A stretch of DNA of 64,000 nucleotides from Coenobita brevimanus. Taxonomy: Eukaryota; Arthropoda; Malacostraca; Decapoda; Coenobitidae. The notes under the pieces were generated by a model. That model was not told the DNA's origin. It searched no databases and saw nothing but the letters and a program-made list of their open reading frames with translations. The stretch is from positions 15,014,203 through 15,078,202 of the forward strand of contig CM064713.1 in NCBI GenBank assembly GCA_032717465.1, given 5' to 3'. Positions within the stretch are counted from its first letter, which is position 1. Each line of letters starts with the position of its first letter. The translations under genes were made by a program, and so were the position numbers. Below, piece by piece: positions 23,091 to 34,214 of the stretch.

Positions 23091-23464
23091 CCGTGTTGCT
23101 AGGCTCCTTCTCCCTACTCCCTGTCGGTTCTATGGCCTGTCTCCTTCTGAGCTCTGCTTCCTAAATTCTGGTGTAGCAGGGGTCGTGTCACGTGTATTAC
23201 ACTGTTGTTGAAATGTTCTAGAAGCCTGTGTGTGAATATATGTGTATGTTTGTATATGGTCACTAGGCATTGTTCGTGTGCCTATCTCGCTGACACACTA
23301 CCTATCTCATCCCCCGACTTGGTGCTTCCAGTGTATTGTCAACATTCCTTCACTTAGATTTGCAAGCTCATATCCCGTTCCCAGGCTTGCCTGGTGCTCT
23401 GTCTATCTATCTATCTATCATGTTTTCTATAATGAATTGTATTTATAATATGGAGTCCTGACAT
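22797..23464 (+). repeat. Direct repeat L (668 bp), possible LTR
   Basis: Starts TCTTACAATATGATTTGTAG and ends GGAGTCCTGACAT. It matches 26002-26666 over its whole length with few differences; the main one is a longer TC run here. An internal phrase, GGACGAGCGGTTGTTATAC, is identical in both. The bases before it (TCTG, 22793-22796) match those after the second repeat. No open frame of note. Confidence 0.75.
23038..23088. repeat. TC microsatellite
   Basis: About 25 TC units inside direct repeat L; the equivalent place in the second repeat has a much shorter run. Confidence 0.95.
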
Positions 23465-23639
23465 TGCTCAGTCACGCCGCTGGAGGTCCTCCGACAGCAG
23501 TCATCATTGACATATGCTAATCTATTAGTACATAATATTGATTATAATATTGTATACATATAATATTTATGTTAATATTGTAATGGTTCAGTAATATTAT
23601 ATGTTAAACAAGTTGTATACATAATTGAACAAATACAAT

Positions 23640-24185
23640 ATGATTATTGTATGACTTGTTACATAATATTGCAGTAACATTGTAGTAATAATTGTAATAT
23701 TGTATGAATTGTTACATAATATTGGAGTAATGCATAATTGTGTTGGCCTTATAATTGTAGTTACATTTTGGTAATGCAACTGTTACATAATTGTGTTGGC
23801 CTTATAATTGTAGTTACATTTTGTTAATGCAACTGTTACATGTTTGTGTTGGCCTTATAATTGTAGTTACATTTTGTTAATGCAACTGTTACATAACTGT
23901 GTTGGCCTTATAATTGTAGTTAAAGTTACATAAAAGTTACATCTTGTTAATGCAACGGTTACATAATTGTTACATATTGTTTGTAGTTACATAATTATAG
24001 CATGTGTAACATAATGCAATCGTTTGTCGTTACATAATTGTTACATATTGTTTGTAGTTACATAATTGTAGCAAGTATAACATAATGCAATCGTTTGTCG
24101 TTACATAATTGTTACATATTGTTTGTAGTTACATAATTGTAACAAGTGTAACATAATGCAATCGTTTGTCGTTACATAATTGTAA
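23640..24185. repeat. AT-rich tandem repeats
   Basis: Two unit types: one around TGTTGGCCTTATAATTGTAG repeated about every 60 bp to about 23930, then one around ATCGTTTGTCGTTACATAAT with TGTTACATATTGTTTGTAG repeated about every 70 bp to 24185. Confidence 0.8.
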
Positions 24186-25796
24186 TAATTGCAGTCCTGA
24201 CATCGAATCCGGTCATGCTGCGGTCGATGATAGTGATGATGTGCCAAGGCACTAGCTTGTGGAGACAACAATTTGCATTTTTGTTTGTAGTTTATGTGGT
24301 ATTTTGGCATTTGTAGTAACACTTACACCTACTTTCATTTATTTGTTATGTGATCTTACTGTATTTTTTTTGTTTTTTGTATGTATTGATTTTCTATAGT
24401 TTGTTTTTCTTCGTTCGTCTACGCTTTCTTGGTGTTGTCCGAGGTTGCATAATTGCTGGTTAATTCCCTTGGGACCCTTTTTTAAGGTTGAGTTTATATT
24501 GCACAGATATTACTGAATATATTATATAGCCCCATATTTTGTTATTTTATATAAAAATATATATATATATACACTATATACAGTATTAACTGTACACACT
24601 GACTTGTTGTTCACTTGTATCTATCGTGACCAATATATGTGTCAGCACTGTGTGGGAATATTTGTCTTCACGATTGTGTGGAAGATGTTCATTCTTGCTG
24701 ACGTCATATGTGTTGGCCATTTTTTTTTTTTTTTGGTTTTCCCTGTAACTTAATTTCTCTGTTTCCACTAGGTAGCTTTGATTAATAAATGTTTAATACA
24801 GTTCTTTTAATCGCTCACTGAGTAACTGTGATTGTTTATTTTCTTTATTACTTTGTAGATGTAATAATGTATAGCTTTATGTATGAAACACGTATTTTAT
24901 GTAGGTATAAATGGTAACACTCGTTGGTAGTAAATAAATGCTATAATAAATGAATGAATATATACAGTGTAGAATATTTATTGTTGGTGCAAGTATTTAA
25001 TGATTGAACTGTGAAGATAATTGAAATAGGTATATGTATTTAAGTTGTAATTATACAGCAGGTTTTATATGTTTGTGCAAAATGTGTTGTCTATCACTGT
25101 GTATCGTATAAATGAAGTAACTATGTAACTCACTAATTTTTACCGTGGTGGGAATGGTGTGAGTAGTGTTGCACGTGGTGATAGCGTTGTCCTTCACGGG
25201 TTGATTGACGTGTTGTCGTCTCAGCAAACGTATAGTGACGTCGACTTCCCACACTGGTAGCAATGGTGTGTAACTGAGTAGCGATTAGTAACTTGAGTGA
25301 AGATGAGTGAGTAAGATGAATTGTGAATATGGGCTTGGTATTTGCTTTGTCGTCTTGACCTCTTCACTCCTGCATCAGCGGTGGAGGTTGGGGAACGGTA
25401 GGAGAGAAAGGAGGGTGAGGTCAGATGGTTGTGAGTTGTGAGTCGTGTCTCACTCTTCGTTTGTTCGTTTTGTTTTTCTTTCTCGATGTATTCTCGGTCC
25501 TTTCCACTTGTGATTTACTCGTTGTGGGATGAAGACTGCCGTTACTTGTAGGTGAGTGTAGAAGATTATACAGACGACTCGTAGAGTTGTTACTTGTCGT
25601 TGATCGTAGATTGTTGTAGTTCGTTGGTTCGTCGTAGAAATTGGAAAATTGTTTGTATCAATATTTTGTTAAACTACATCAACGTGATGATCAGGCAGAC
25701 GGAGAGGGGGTTGGAGAGAATACTGTCAGGAGCTGGCTGTGAGTTGTTGATTGTAAGAAGTATTTTTTGTTTTCAATCTTGATAATGCAGAATCAA

Positions 25797-25890
25797 CTGT
25801 ACACTCGTAGACTCGTAGGCTCGTAGGCTTGTAGACTCGTAGGCTCGTAGGCTTGTAGACTCGTAGACTCGTAGGCTTGTAGCTTGTATT
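25797..25890. repeat. Short tandem repeat CTCGTAGG/CTTGTAGA
   Basis: Units of 9-10 bp such as ACTCGTAGGC and TTGTAGACTC in tandem. Confidence 0.85.
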
Positions 25891-26001
25891 TTGTAGGAAT
25901 TCACTGTAGAACTGAAGCTAATCTTGGTTAGAGTCTCGCCTGCTTTTGTGGAAATTCACTGTAGATTCATAGACGAGGTTTGTATGTTCGCTGCCGCCAT
26001 A

Positions 26002-26666
26002 TCTTACAATATAATTTGTAAGTGCTTGTAGAGAAGTTTTGTAGATCAGTTATACAGATATTAGACTTGTGGACGAGCGGTTGTTATACTTGAGTAGTTC
26101 TGTAAGTAGATAATCTTCATTATCTTTTTGTCATGCAATGACAGGAGAGGTAAAGATGAGTATGAGACTATCTTTATTTGTCTTGGAAATATTAACAAAG
26201 TCTCTCACACACGAGTGAAGTATAGAGTCCCGCAAGCTAACCTCCCTGTCTCGCCCTCTCTCTCTCTCTCTTCCATCCTCTCGCCCATGTTGCTAGGCTC
26301 CTTCTCCCTACTCCCTGTCGGTTCTATGGTCTGTCTCCTTCTGAGCTCTGCTTCCTAAATTCTGGTGTAGCAGGGGTCGTGTCACGTGTGTTACCCTGTT
26401 GTTGAAATGTTCTAGAAGCCTGTGTGTGAGTATGTGTGAATGTGTGTGTATGGTCACTAGGCATTGTTTGTGTGCCTGTCTCACTGACACACTACCTATC
26501 TCATCCCCTGACTTGCTGCTTCCAGTGTATTGTCAACATTCCTTCACTTAGATTTGCAAGCTCATATCCCGTTCCCAGGCTTGCCTGGTGCTCTGTCTGT
26601 CTATCTATCTATCTGTCTATCATGTTTTCTATAATGAATTGTATTTATAATATGGAGTCCTGACAT
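26002..26666 (+). repeat. Direct repeat R (665 bp), possible LTR
   Basis: Second copy of 22797-23464, from TCTTACAATATAATTTGTAA to GGAGTCCTGACAT. It is followed by TCTG, as found just before the first copy. Confidence 0.75.
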
Positions 26667-26984
26667 CTGATCTGTTGAGACAGTGTCAGCTCACTTCCAG
26701 TGGTACATGCTGTTTGTAAGCACAAGAGGAAGTGAGGTTGGACGTTTAGTAGATGATGATCCAACACGACCGCCTGTGTAATCACCAACAGTATTGTAGA
26801 ATTCATGTTTGGATGGGGTGATTGTGGTAAAGAATCTCACCTCCCTGCAACAAAGTTTCAGGTGAAATGTAATTTTGTGCCACCTTATTCAGTATATTCA
26901 GTGGAGCACTATATATCTAAAGTGGGTTCCACAGTCCGTGCCTTCTAAAAGGATACCTCACATTATCTGCAAGGTCTTCCCCTA
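26667..26984. other. No gene seen
   Basis: Unassigned sequence between the direct repeat and the composite repeat; no frame or repeat recognised. Confidence 0.4.
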
Positions 26985-27260
26985 TCCGCCACCTGGGGAC
27001 GCCGCAGTAGTAGTGGGACCCTGTCCTTGGATGTTGGTAGGTGGGGGTGCTCACCATCCACTCACTCGATGTCGTGCTGCTCTCGGGTGTCTGCCCTTTC
27101 CTCTCCTCCATTCATCTTTCCTTCCATCCTCTTCTGACTTTTTTTCCTTCAGTCTTTCTTCGTTCTTCTGCCTTTGGGTGACTTTACACTCCCTCATCTG
27201 TCTTTCCTTCATTCTTTCCTCTTCCTGCTGCCTGTGGGTGACTACATTGAGTGACAAGCC

Positions 27261-27291
27261 AAATGGTGTCCTATACACCAGGAAACCATTT
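27261..27291. other. Hairpin of composite repeat, copy 1
   Basis: Arms AAATGGTGTCCTA and CAGGAAACCATTT around loop TACAC; two mismatches compared with the perfect version at 37601. Confidence 0.6.
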
Positions 27292-27329
27292 ACTGCGCTG
27301 GGTGGTAATCATATAACCATATTTTGGCG

Positions 27330-27545
27330 CCTGGTGGTTTAGTGGGTAATTATTGTGCTCCAATCAGATTGAGCCGGTGAACTTTATATCCAAGGGATAG
27401 TTGGGGTTTATTGTTCACGTAATGCCACTCAGGGATGAGTGAGGCTTGTCACTCTCATCTTAAATGTCAGGACCAACTGACTAGCCCCGGGCTCCTACGC
27501 TCTTCATGGGACAACGAAGGATTGGATGATGGATGGATGGATGGA
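27330..27545 (+). mobile_element. tRNA-like SINE 2, copy 1
   Basis: Head CCTGGTGGTTTAGTGGGTAA has the A-box-like TGGTTTAGTGG. A degenerate B-box (AACTTTATATCC here, GGTTTATATCC in the other copies) follows about 45 bp later. The body includes GGGATGAGTGAGGCT and CTTAAATGTCAGGACCAACT, and the end is GGATGATGGATGGATGG. Confidence 0.7.
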
Positions 27546-27563
27546 TATATGTATATACATATA

Positions 27564-27628
<65 letters not shown>
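27546..27628. repeat. TA microsatellite
   Basis: Imperfect TA run with a few C and G, directly after the GGAT tail of the SINE. Confidence 0.95.
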
Positions 27629-27630
<2 letters not shown>

Positions 27631-27742
27631 TATGGGCATCCATCACCCACCCACTTAGTGGGTGGGTGGGGGCGCCCATCATCCATCCACTTAGTGTAGT
27701 GGTACCCTGTGTTTACGGTAGCTCTACATCGAGTGACAAGCC

Positions 27743-27773
27743 AAACGATTTCCTGTAAACCAGGAAATCATTT
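27743..27773. other. Hairpin of composite repeat, upstream of LINE copy B
   Basis: Arms AAACGATTTCCTG and CAGGAAATCATTT around TAAAC. Relative to 37601 one G-C pair has become A-T, preserving pairing, and one pair is lost. Confidence 0.6.
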
Positions 27774-27939
27774 ACAACGCTGGGTGGTAACCTTATAACT
27801 AACTGACACGTGTTCCCTGCGTGACAGCAAGTGGGTTGGCGGAGGGTTAGTGCCCCTTCCCGGAAAACAACTAAAAACACGAACAAGAAGCCTCGGACTA
27901 GGACTGACCAAAAGATGATGACTAAGGACCGTACAAAGG

Positions 27940-28690
27940 ACATGATATGGATGGCGCCCTGGAATGTCAGGGGTGCAAATGATGAGGTGAAAGAGTAAGA
28001 GATTGTCCAGGTGCTTGAGGGTGCGAAAGTGGATGTATGTGGATTAACTGAAACTAAATGAAGAGGTGATAGTGTAAGAGAATGGGAGTATGAATGGTTT
28101 ATGTGCAGGAGTGGGTGAGAATGAGAGGGAAAAAGAAAGAGTGTGTATTGTTGTAAGTAACAGGTGGAATGAGAATATAAGAGAGTATGGATCATTTGGT
28201 TCAAGGAGCATGTGAGTAAGATTGAACAATGGAATACAAATGTGGGCGATTGTGTGCGTGTATGCACCAACGCAAGATCGTGCAAGCAGAGTGAGAGAAG
28301 AGTTCTAGACAAATGTGGAAATGTGCATGGAAAAGTTTGAAAGGAATGAGAGAGTGTTTTTGATCGGTGATATGAATGGTAAAGTAGGGAATGTGAAGGT
28401 GGATGGAGTAGTTGGTGAGTGGGGTGTGCCTGCTGAGATAGATGAGAATGGCAGTGCTTTAGTGGACATTTGTGCCGGGAGGGGGTTGGTGATAGCCAAT
28501 ACCCTCCTCAGGCACATAATGATCCACAGGTATACATGGCAAGTGATGAGAGGGGTGGATGGTGAACTGAATGAAATGAAGGCAATGATTGATTATGTAT
28601 GCGTGGATGAAAGGATGAGATGTGTAATGGATGCACGAGCATAAAGAGGCTGGGGAAGTGGACTTTCTGACCACCACCAAGTGGTGGTCT
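27940..28690 (+). pseudogene. APE-type endonuclease of LINE copy B
   Basis: Fragments in order: WNVRGANDEVKE, KVDVCGLTETK followed by a stop, REWEYEWFMCRSG, FERNERVFLIGDMNGKVGNV, LVIANTLLRHIMIHRYTW and a GLSDHH-like end near 28670. The Glu of TETK, Asp of GDMN and SDH are the expected catalytic positions in apurinic-like endonucleases that nick the target. Stops near 28000, 28060 and 28300 inactivate it. Confidence 0.65.
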
Positions 28691-29455
28691 TAATCAAGGT
28701 CCAAGCAAAATGGAGAAATGGAAGAATGGAAGGACGGGAGGAAGGAGTAGGTGTAAGGAGAGTGGAAAGGTTGCAAGAGGATGAGAAAAAGGCAGAATAT
28801 AAGAGAGAAATGCAGAAACGATTGGGTAAATATGAATTAGAGTAGATGGGGGATGTGGAAGGTGTGTGCAAGATATTCACAGAGGAAATATGTGCAGCAT
28901 GTGAGATGGTGTGTGGGGTGAAGAGAAGACGAAAGGGGGTGCAAGAACAGCATGGTGGAATGCAGAGGTGTGACAGGCTGTGGCACAAAAGAAGAAAGCA
29001 TATAATGAATGGATGACAAACAGGTGCGTGGAAGAAATTGACAGACGGAAGAAAGAGTTATATGTAGAAAGGAAAAGTGAGGTGAAAAGATTAGTAAGAG
29101 AGAGTAAGAAGAGAGTGGATGAGGAATTTGGAAGAAATTTGAGTGTCAAGTGGAGGGACTGTAAGGAAATGTTCTGGAAAGAGGTGATGAGAGTCAGACA
29201 GGGTGGCAATGAAGTTAGCAGGGGATTGAAAGATAAAAATTGTAGATTACTAGTTGAGAAGGGAGAAAAAGTGAGCAGATGGAGAGAACACTTTAATGAA
29301 CTGTTGAACATAGAAAATGAAAGTAATGCGAGTAGAAGTGGATGGGGAAGGGCTGGGAGAAGGAGGGAGGTGAGAAGACAGGAAGAAATCAGTAGCATGG
29401 AAGTTGTGGAAGCAATGAAGAAAGTCAAAATGGGAATGTCCCAGGAATTGATGGA

Positions 29456-30733
29456 ATGTGTGGTGATATGCTGAAGCATGGGGGAGAGATAGTAGTAGAA
29501 TGGACGTGGAAGATGTGCAGATTGGCCTGGGAGGAAGGTAAAGTTCCGGGTGATTGGAAGTCAGGTATAATTATTCCCTTGTACAAAGGGAAAGGGGAAA
29601 GAGAAGTGTGTGGTAATTATGGGGGCACCTGTCTTCTTAGTATAATAGGAAAAGTGTATGGTAGGATAATTATTGACAGAGTTAGAGAAAGAACAGAGGA
29701 ATTAGTTGGAGAAGAACAGGGAGGCTTTAGGAAGGGAAGAGGTTGTGTAGATCAGATATTCATTCTTAGATCTTTAGTGGAAACGTGTCTAGAGAAGAGC
29801 AAGAAGTTGTATGCCGCCTTCATGGATTTGGAGAAAGCATATGACAGGGTGGATAGACAAGGATTGTGGAAAGTATTAAGAATATATGGAGTAGATGGGA
29901 AGTTTTTGCATGCTGTGAAGATTACGTATGAGGGTGCTAAGGCTACAGTGCATGTGGATAATGAACTCAGTGATTTTTTCTACTTGAAAGTTGGATTGAA
30001 ACAAGGCTGTGTCATGTCTCCATGGTTGTTCAATCTGTATATGGATGGGGTTATAAAAGAGATACAAGGTAGGGCAGTGGATGTTGGAGTGGCCCTAATG
30101 AGAGATGGCAGTGTTTGGAAAATCCCTGTACTGTTGTTTGCTGATGATACTGTGTTGTTAAGTGAAGACGAAGGGGAGCTGCAAGGCTTGGTGGATGAGT
30201 TTGGGAGAGTGAGTAAGAAACAGAATCTAAAGGTGAATGTAGGGAAGAGTAAAGTGATGGTCTTTGAGAGAGGTGAAGTCAGTGAATGTACAGCGAGGTT
30301 GGATGGGGAGGAAATGGAAAATGTGAGTACGTTTAAGTACTTGGGTAGTGTGATGAGAATGGATGGAAGTTTGGAAGGTCAAGTGCTTGAATGGGTACAA
30401 CTAGGAAGAAAGGTTGCTGGTTCCTTGAAGGTAGTGATAAAAAACAGGGAAGTGAGCATGGAAGTGAAAAAGTTATTACATGACGGTATTGTGATACCAA
30501 CTCTAACGTATGGAAGTGAAGCTTGGACGTTGTTGCAGGGACACAAATTAAGAGTGAGAGCAGTGGAAATGAGTTATTTGAGAGGGGCATGTGGAGTCAC
30601 ATGGATAGACAGACTGACAAATGAGGATGTGAAGGTGAGTTGTGGTGTGGATGTGGATGTGATAGGAAGCATTAGGAGAAACACACTGAGGTGGTTTGGT
30701 CATGTGGAGAGGATGGAGAGAGAGAGGGACTGA
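29456..30733 (+). CDS. Reverse transcriptase of LINE family 1, copy B
   Basis: A 425-codon open frame. It holds PLYKGKGEREVCGNY, EEQGGFRKGRGCVDQIF, AFMDLEKAYDRVDR, GLKQGCVMSPWLFNLYMDGV, LLFADDTVLLSEDEGE and ends in [17 protein letters not shown], losing the frame just before the [10 protein letters not shown] tail. The linker is in another frame upstream (28980-29474), broken at GMSQELMECV where copy A has GKAPGIDGVC. The palm residues are present, but the copy is not intact. Confidence 0.8.
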   Translation: MCGDMLKHGGEIVVEWTWKMCRLAWEEGKVPGDWKSGIIIPLYKGKGEREVCGNYGGTCLLSIIGKVYGRIIIDRVRERTEELVGEEQGGFRKGRGCVDQIFILRSLVETCLEKSKKLYAAFMDLEKAYDRVDRQGLWKVLRIYGVDGKFLHAVKITYEGAKATVHVDNELSDFFYLKVGLKQGCVMSPWLFNLYMDGVIKEIQGRAVDVGVALMRDGSVWKIPVLLFADDTVLLSEDEGELQGLVDEFGRVSKKQNLKVNVGKSKVMVFERGEVSECTARLDGEEMENVSTFKYLGSVMRMDGSLEGQVLEWVQLGRKVAGSLKVVIKNREVSMEVKKLLHDGIVIPTLTYGSEAWTLLQGHKLRVRAVEMSYLRGACGVTWIDRLTNEDVKVSCGVDVDVIGSIRRNTLRWFGHVERMERERD

Positions 30734-30934
30734 CGAAGAGAGTGTACAGTATGTGAGTGAGGTGGAGGGGGAGAGAGGGAGGGGAAGGTCAAGGATGAGA
30801 TGGAGGGATGGAGTGGAGAGGTATTTGAGAGAGGGGTGTATGAATTGGGAGCAGGGCAGTGACATGGCGGGGGACAAGGTGACGTAGAGGCGATTTGTTT
30901 GTGGCCACCCCGTAAAAGGGATTAAGGCGTCTGG

Positions 30935-30935
<1 letters not shown>

Positions 30936-31015
<80 letters not shown>
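30936..31015. repeat. TA microsatellite at the LINE copy B 3' end
   Basis: About 40 TA units starting immediately at the conserved LINE terminus. Confidence 0.95.
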
Positions 31016-31016
<1 letters not shown>

Positions 31017-31017
<1 letters not shown>

Positions 31018-31232
31018 GTGGTGTTTAATGGGTGATTAAGGTGCTCCAATCGGACTGAGCCTGTGTAGGTTTATATCCAAGGGGTGGTTGGGGTTTATTG
31101 CTCACATAATGCAGTCAGGGATGAGTGAGGCTGGTCACTCTCATCTTAAATGTCAGGACCAACTTGCCTAGCCCCGGGTTCCTACGCTTCTGATGGGGCG
31201 ACGTAGGTTTGGATGATGGATAGTCGGATGGA
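31017..31232 (+). mobile_element. tRNA-like SINE 2, copy 2
   Basis: Begins GGTGTTTAATGGGTGATTAA, carries GGTTTATATCCAAGGGG as B-box region, GGGATGAGTGAGGCTGGTCA, and ends GGATGATGGATAGTCGGATG. It starts right where the TA run of LINE copy B ends and lacks the hairpin part of the composite repeat. Confidence 0.7.
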
Positions 31233-31295
31233 TATATAGAGAGATAGATAGAGAGATAGATAGGTAGATAGATATAGATATAGATATAGATATGT
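31233..31295. repeat. GATA/GAGA microsatellite
   Basis: Mixed GATA, GAGATA and GATATA units following the SINE tail. Confidence 0.85.
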
Positions 31296-31321
31296 ACCGG
31301 TGTATTAGGCTACAAGTCCAC

Positions 31322-31546
31322 AGGTGAACAATGGCCTCTCTCAAACCTTTTCCACGAATCCTTGACTGAGCCAATATCTGCCACGTTTTGCCTGCAACAT
31401 TTCTTCATCTCATCTGTCTGCCTCCTGTCTGGCCTATTTCTGCAACGTTTACAATCTCTCGGAGTCCAGTCAGTAAGCCTCATGCTCCATCTTTTACCCC
31501 TTATTCTTGCTACATGTCTTGCCTATCTCTACTTCTGTTCAAATTG
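31322..31546 (-). mobile_element. SR2/RTE-like LINE (family 3), short 3' fragment
   Basis: Minus strand matches the C-terminal end of the family-3 LINEs (compare 20040-20230): the plus strand reads TTCCACGAATCCTTGACTGA, CAGTCAGTAAGCCTCATGCT and CTTATTCTTGCTACATG. About 220 bp with stops. Confidence 0.7.
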
Positions 31547-32634
31547 ATTTAAGCCCGGTTTGAGGATGGTGTTCGTGTGACAGTTGAACCAACAAGGCTG
31601 TGCAAAACTTTGGAACTTTCAGGCAGGCAGGAAATTAGAAGTGCGAGGTCATTTTGGGGAACGGGAAGACGATCCCATAGAACGCGAGCAGGTAACAAGA
31701 GAAGAATTGTCTCTGGGACCTCCGGGGAGGCTCTTGGTTCAGTTTACTTATCTACTTTATAATTATGGGACCACTTTTATGTCTCAATGGGCTTAAATGA
31801 AGAACTTTTACTAAAGTTGCTGCTAGATGGCATCATCACAGGTGTCAGGTGAATGCAAATTGGGATTCTCTATGTCAAGTAACCTTGTATGGGACACGTT
31901 TAAGTTGTTGGCATCTTGTCTATTTAAGGTCACGGAACGAATGGTTAATAACAGATTCCTTTTTGTTTTAGTGTCGAAGAATTTGTTAAATGATCGATAA
32001 TGTAGCTTCCGTAAATAAAGAAGTTCACTAGGCCATTATTTCAATGAATTTGGAGCATTGCATTTCGGAGGTATTTTGCCGATAAAGAATTCGTGATAGG
32101 GGTGTTCTTTGTTATCCATAAGGCCTATGACATGATGTGACGATACTGTATACTCCCTACTTTACCTCCTATCCACCTGACCCCCTGCCAGCCTCCTTGC
32201 TTACCTACCTGCCTCCTTGCTTGCTTAACTACCTACCTTCCTGCCTCCACAGGCATGTTTTTGCGGTTTGCTAGTTTGTAGTGGGCTATATTAAAATTGT
32301 GATGAAGGGAAAAATTATTGCATTCTGAGTGTCCTTTCCAGTGATACCAGTGAGGTGCTTCCAGTCAATTAAAAAAAAAAAAAAAATTGGTTATTGTGCC
32401 TTTAGGGTTCCTCTGAGCATGTTGACCACCTCAACGAGAACACACAGTCGGATGGAGAGGATAACATTCGACGCCTCAGTCTTCAATATCATTCTATCAA
32501 TGTGGCCGCGAAAGCCCGCATAAATGGACGGACGGGACGATCGGGAGATGGTTCAGTTTCAGCGCACAAAGGCTCTCGACTTCGTCTTCGGGCACAATGA
32601 CGTCCACTTGTCTAATTTACCTCTGCAAGGATAA
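31547..32634. other. No gene seen
   Basis: About 1.1 kb without a supported gene; it has a CCTNCCTGCCT-rich stretch near 32150-32250 and an A-run at 32371-32386. Confidence 0.4.
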
Positions 32635-33212
32635 TGTTTTACCCCCGCATTTGTTTATTTGTTCGTTTGTTTGTCTGTCTGTCTATCTGTTGGCAGGATT
32701 ACTTAGAAAGTTATGAACGGATTTTGATGAAATTTTGTGGAAGGATGGGCCATGAACCAATTAATAAATGATTAAATTTGGGGCCGGACCCGGGTCTGGA
32801 GTATCCCGCACAATATCTCCAAAAGCTCTCAGTGAAATTCAATGAAATTTTGTGGAATGGTGCACCATGGACCAAGAAAGAACTGATTAAATTTGGGGGC
32901 TGATCCGGATCCGCATCCGGGATTACTGAAAAAGTTATGAATGGATTTTGATGAAATTTTTTAGAAGGGTGGGCCAGGGACCAAGGAAGAAATGATTACA
33001 TTCTGGGGTGGATCCGGTTCCGGAGTATCCCGCACAGTATCTGCAAAACTTCTCAGTGAATTTCAATTAAATTTTGTGAAAAGGTCGGCTATGGGCCAAG
33101 AAAGAATTGATTAAATTCTGGGGCGGATCTGGATCCGGATCCTATGTCCACCTCCGCATCCGGGTCCTTTTTAATGGCATTGGCGGAGGTATGAGCTTTG
33201 TGAGCTCTTTCT
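32635..33212 (+). repeat. Dispersed repeat with internal ~110 bp units
   Basis: Starts at a GTTTGTCTGTCTGTCTATCT tract, contains about four units with GAACGGATTTTGATGAAATT, TGGGCCATGAACCAA and a GGATCCGGATCCG-type end, and finishes ATTGGCGGAGGTATGAGCTT, GAGCTCTTTCTAGT. This end and the ATGAACGGATTTTGATGAAA phrase are, from memory, widespread in invertebrate genomes, probably as a non-autonomous mobile element. I cannot name the superfamily. Confidence 0.6.
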
Positions 33213-33339
33213 AGTTTTATATTGTTTAGATCCTTGTTAATGCCCTGGGTTGTGACAAGTAGCGGAGTCTGACGAGATGTTTGGGCCGAAAGCCGTAGTA
33301 GGTATCATTTACTATATTCTGCCTATTAAAATAGATTAT

Positions 33340-34045
33340 GGCGTCTGTTATTACTATTTAAGCAGATTATGATGTGTATGTGAACACTATCAAAGTAGAT
33401 TATGATGTTTGCAAATAATATCAAAATAGATTATGTGTCTGTGTGTACTGTCAGAGTAGATTATGATGTGTCTGCAGATACTACCAAAGTAGGTAATGAC
33501 GTATCTGTGAATAGTCAAAGTATAATATGATTTATCTGCAAATACTGTCAGAACTGATTATGCTGTGTCTGTGAATACTGTCAAAGTAGATCATAATGTG
33601 TCTGCAAATATGTCAAAGTATATTATATCTGCAAATACTACCAAAACAGATTATGGTGTTTCTGTGAATACTATCAGAGTAGATTATGATGTGTCTGTGA
33701 TCACTATCAGAGTAGATTATAATGTGTCTATGAACACTATCAGAGTAGATTATGATGTGTCTGTCAACACTATCAGAATAGATTATGATGTGTCTGTGAA
33801 CACTATCAGAGCAGATTATGTTGTGTCTATGAACACTATCAGAGTAGATTATGATGTGTCTGTGAACACTATCAGAGCAGATTATGATGTGTCTGTGAAC
33901 ACTATCAGAGTAGATTATGATGTGTCTGTGAACACTATCAGAATAGATTATGATGTGTCTGTGAACACTATCAGAGCAGATTATGATGTGTCTATGAACA
34001 CTATCAGAGTAGATTATGATGTGTCTGCGAATACTATTCTGCAGG
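33340..34045 (+). repeat. 33 bp minisatellite
   Basis: About 21 units of ATTATGATGTGTCTGTGAAC plus ACTATCAGAGTAG. Units become more regular towards the right, and the last nine show a five-unit higher-order pattern. Since 33 is a multiple of three, one frame stays open (33565-34077) and reads DYDVSVNTIR repeats; I do not regard it as a gene. Confidence 0.9.
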
Positions 34046-34133
34046 TACTGAGATACGCAAAGCAGGCCTTCAGTTAAGTAGAAGGGATCTTTATCAGGAT
34101 TTAAATACTGGCGTAATTTGCCAGCAGCCAGTT

Positions 34134-34200
34134 ATTATTATAACTATTGTTGTTGTTGTTATTATTATTATTATCAATATTATTATTATTATTATCTATC
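34134..34200. repeat. TTA microsatellite at the LINE copy C 3' end
   Basis: TTA/TTG units followed by TCTATC and then directly by the reverse complement of the LINE terminus. Confidence 0.9.
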
Positions 34201-34214
34201 TATTGCCAGACGCC

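Larger units (their letters stand above)
23465..26001. other. Non-coding AT-rich interior between two direct repeats
   Basis: No reading frame over about 75 codons and no protein similarity that I can see. It holds tandem repeats at 23640-24185 and 25797-25890. If the flanking repeats are LTRs, this would be the interior of a non-autonomous element. I see no clear primer-binding site or polypurine tract. Confidence 0.4.
26985..27545 (+). repeat. Composite dispersed repeat, copy 1
   Basis: Matches 37366-37887 in order: GGGGGTGCTCACCATCCACT-like start, a pyrimidine-rich tract with repeated CTGCCTNYGGGTGACT phrases, a hairpin around AAATGGTGTCC, then a tRNA-like SINE head and a GGAT tail. Both copies are on the plus strand. 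Confidence 0.75.
27795..30935 (+). mobile_element. LINE family 1, copy B (nearly full length)
   Basis: Starts in the 5' untranslated region shared with copy C (GGTTGGCGGAGGGTTAGTGC at about 27834), passes through an APE-type endonuclease, linker and RT, and ends GGCGTCTGGCTA directly joined to a TA microsatellite. The endonuclease part is badly damaged by stops; the RT is mostly open. About 3.1 kb. Confidence 0.85.

Noticed and set aside
23640..24185. CRISPR-like or structured RNA array
   Set aside because: Continuous AT-rich tandem repeat with no spacers.
33565..34077. 170-codon repeat protein
   Set aside because: The frame is open only because the 33 bp unit is a multiple of three; no start context, domain or non-repeat part.
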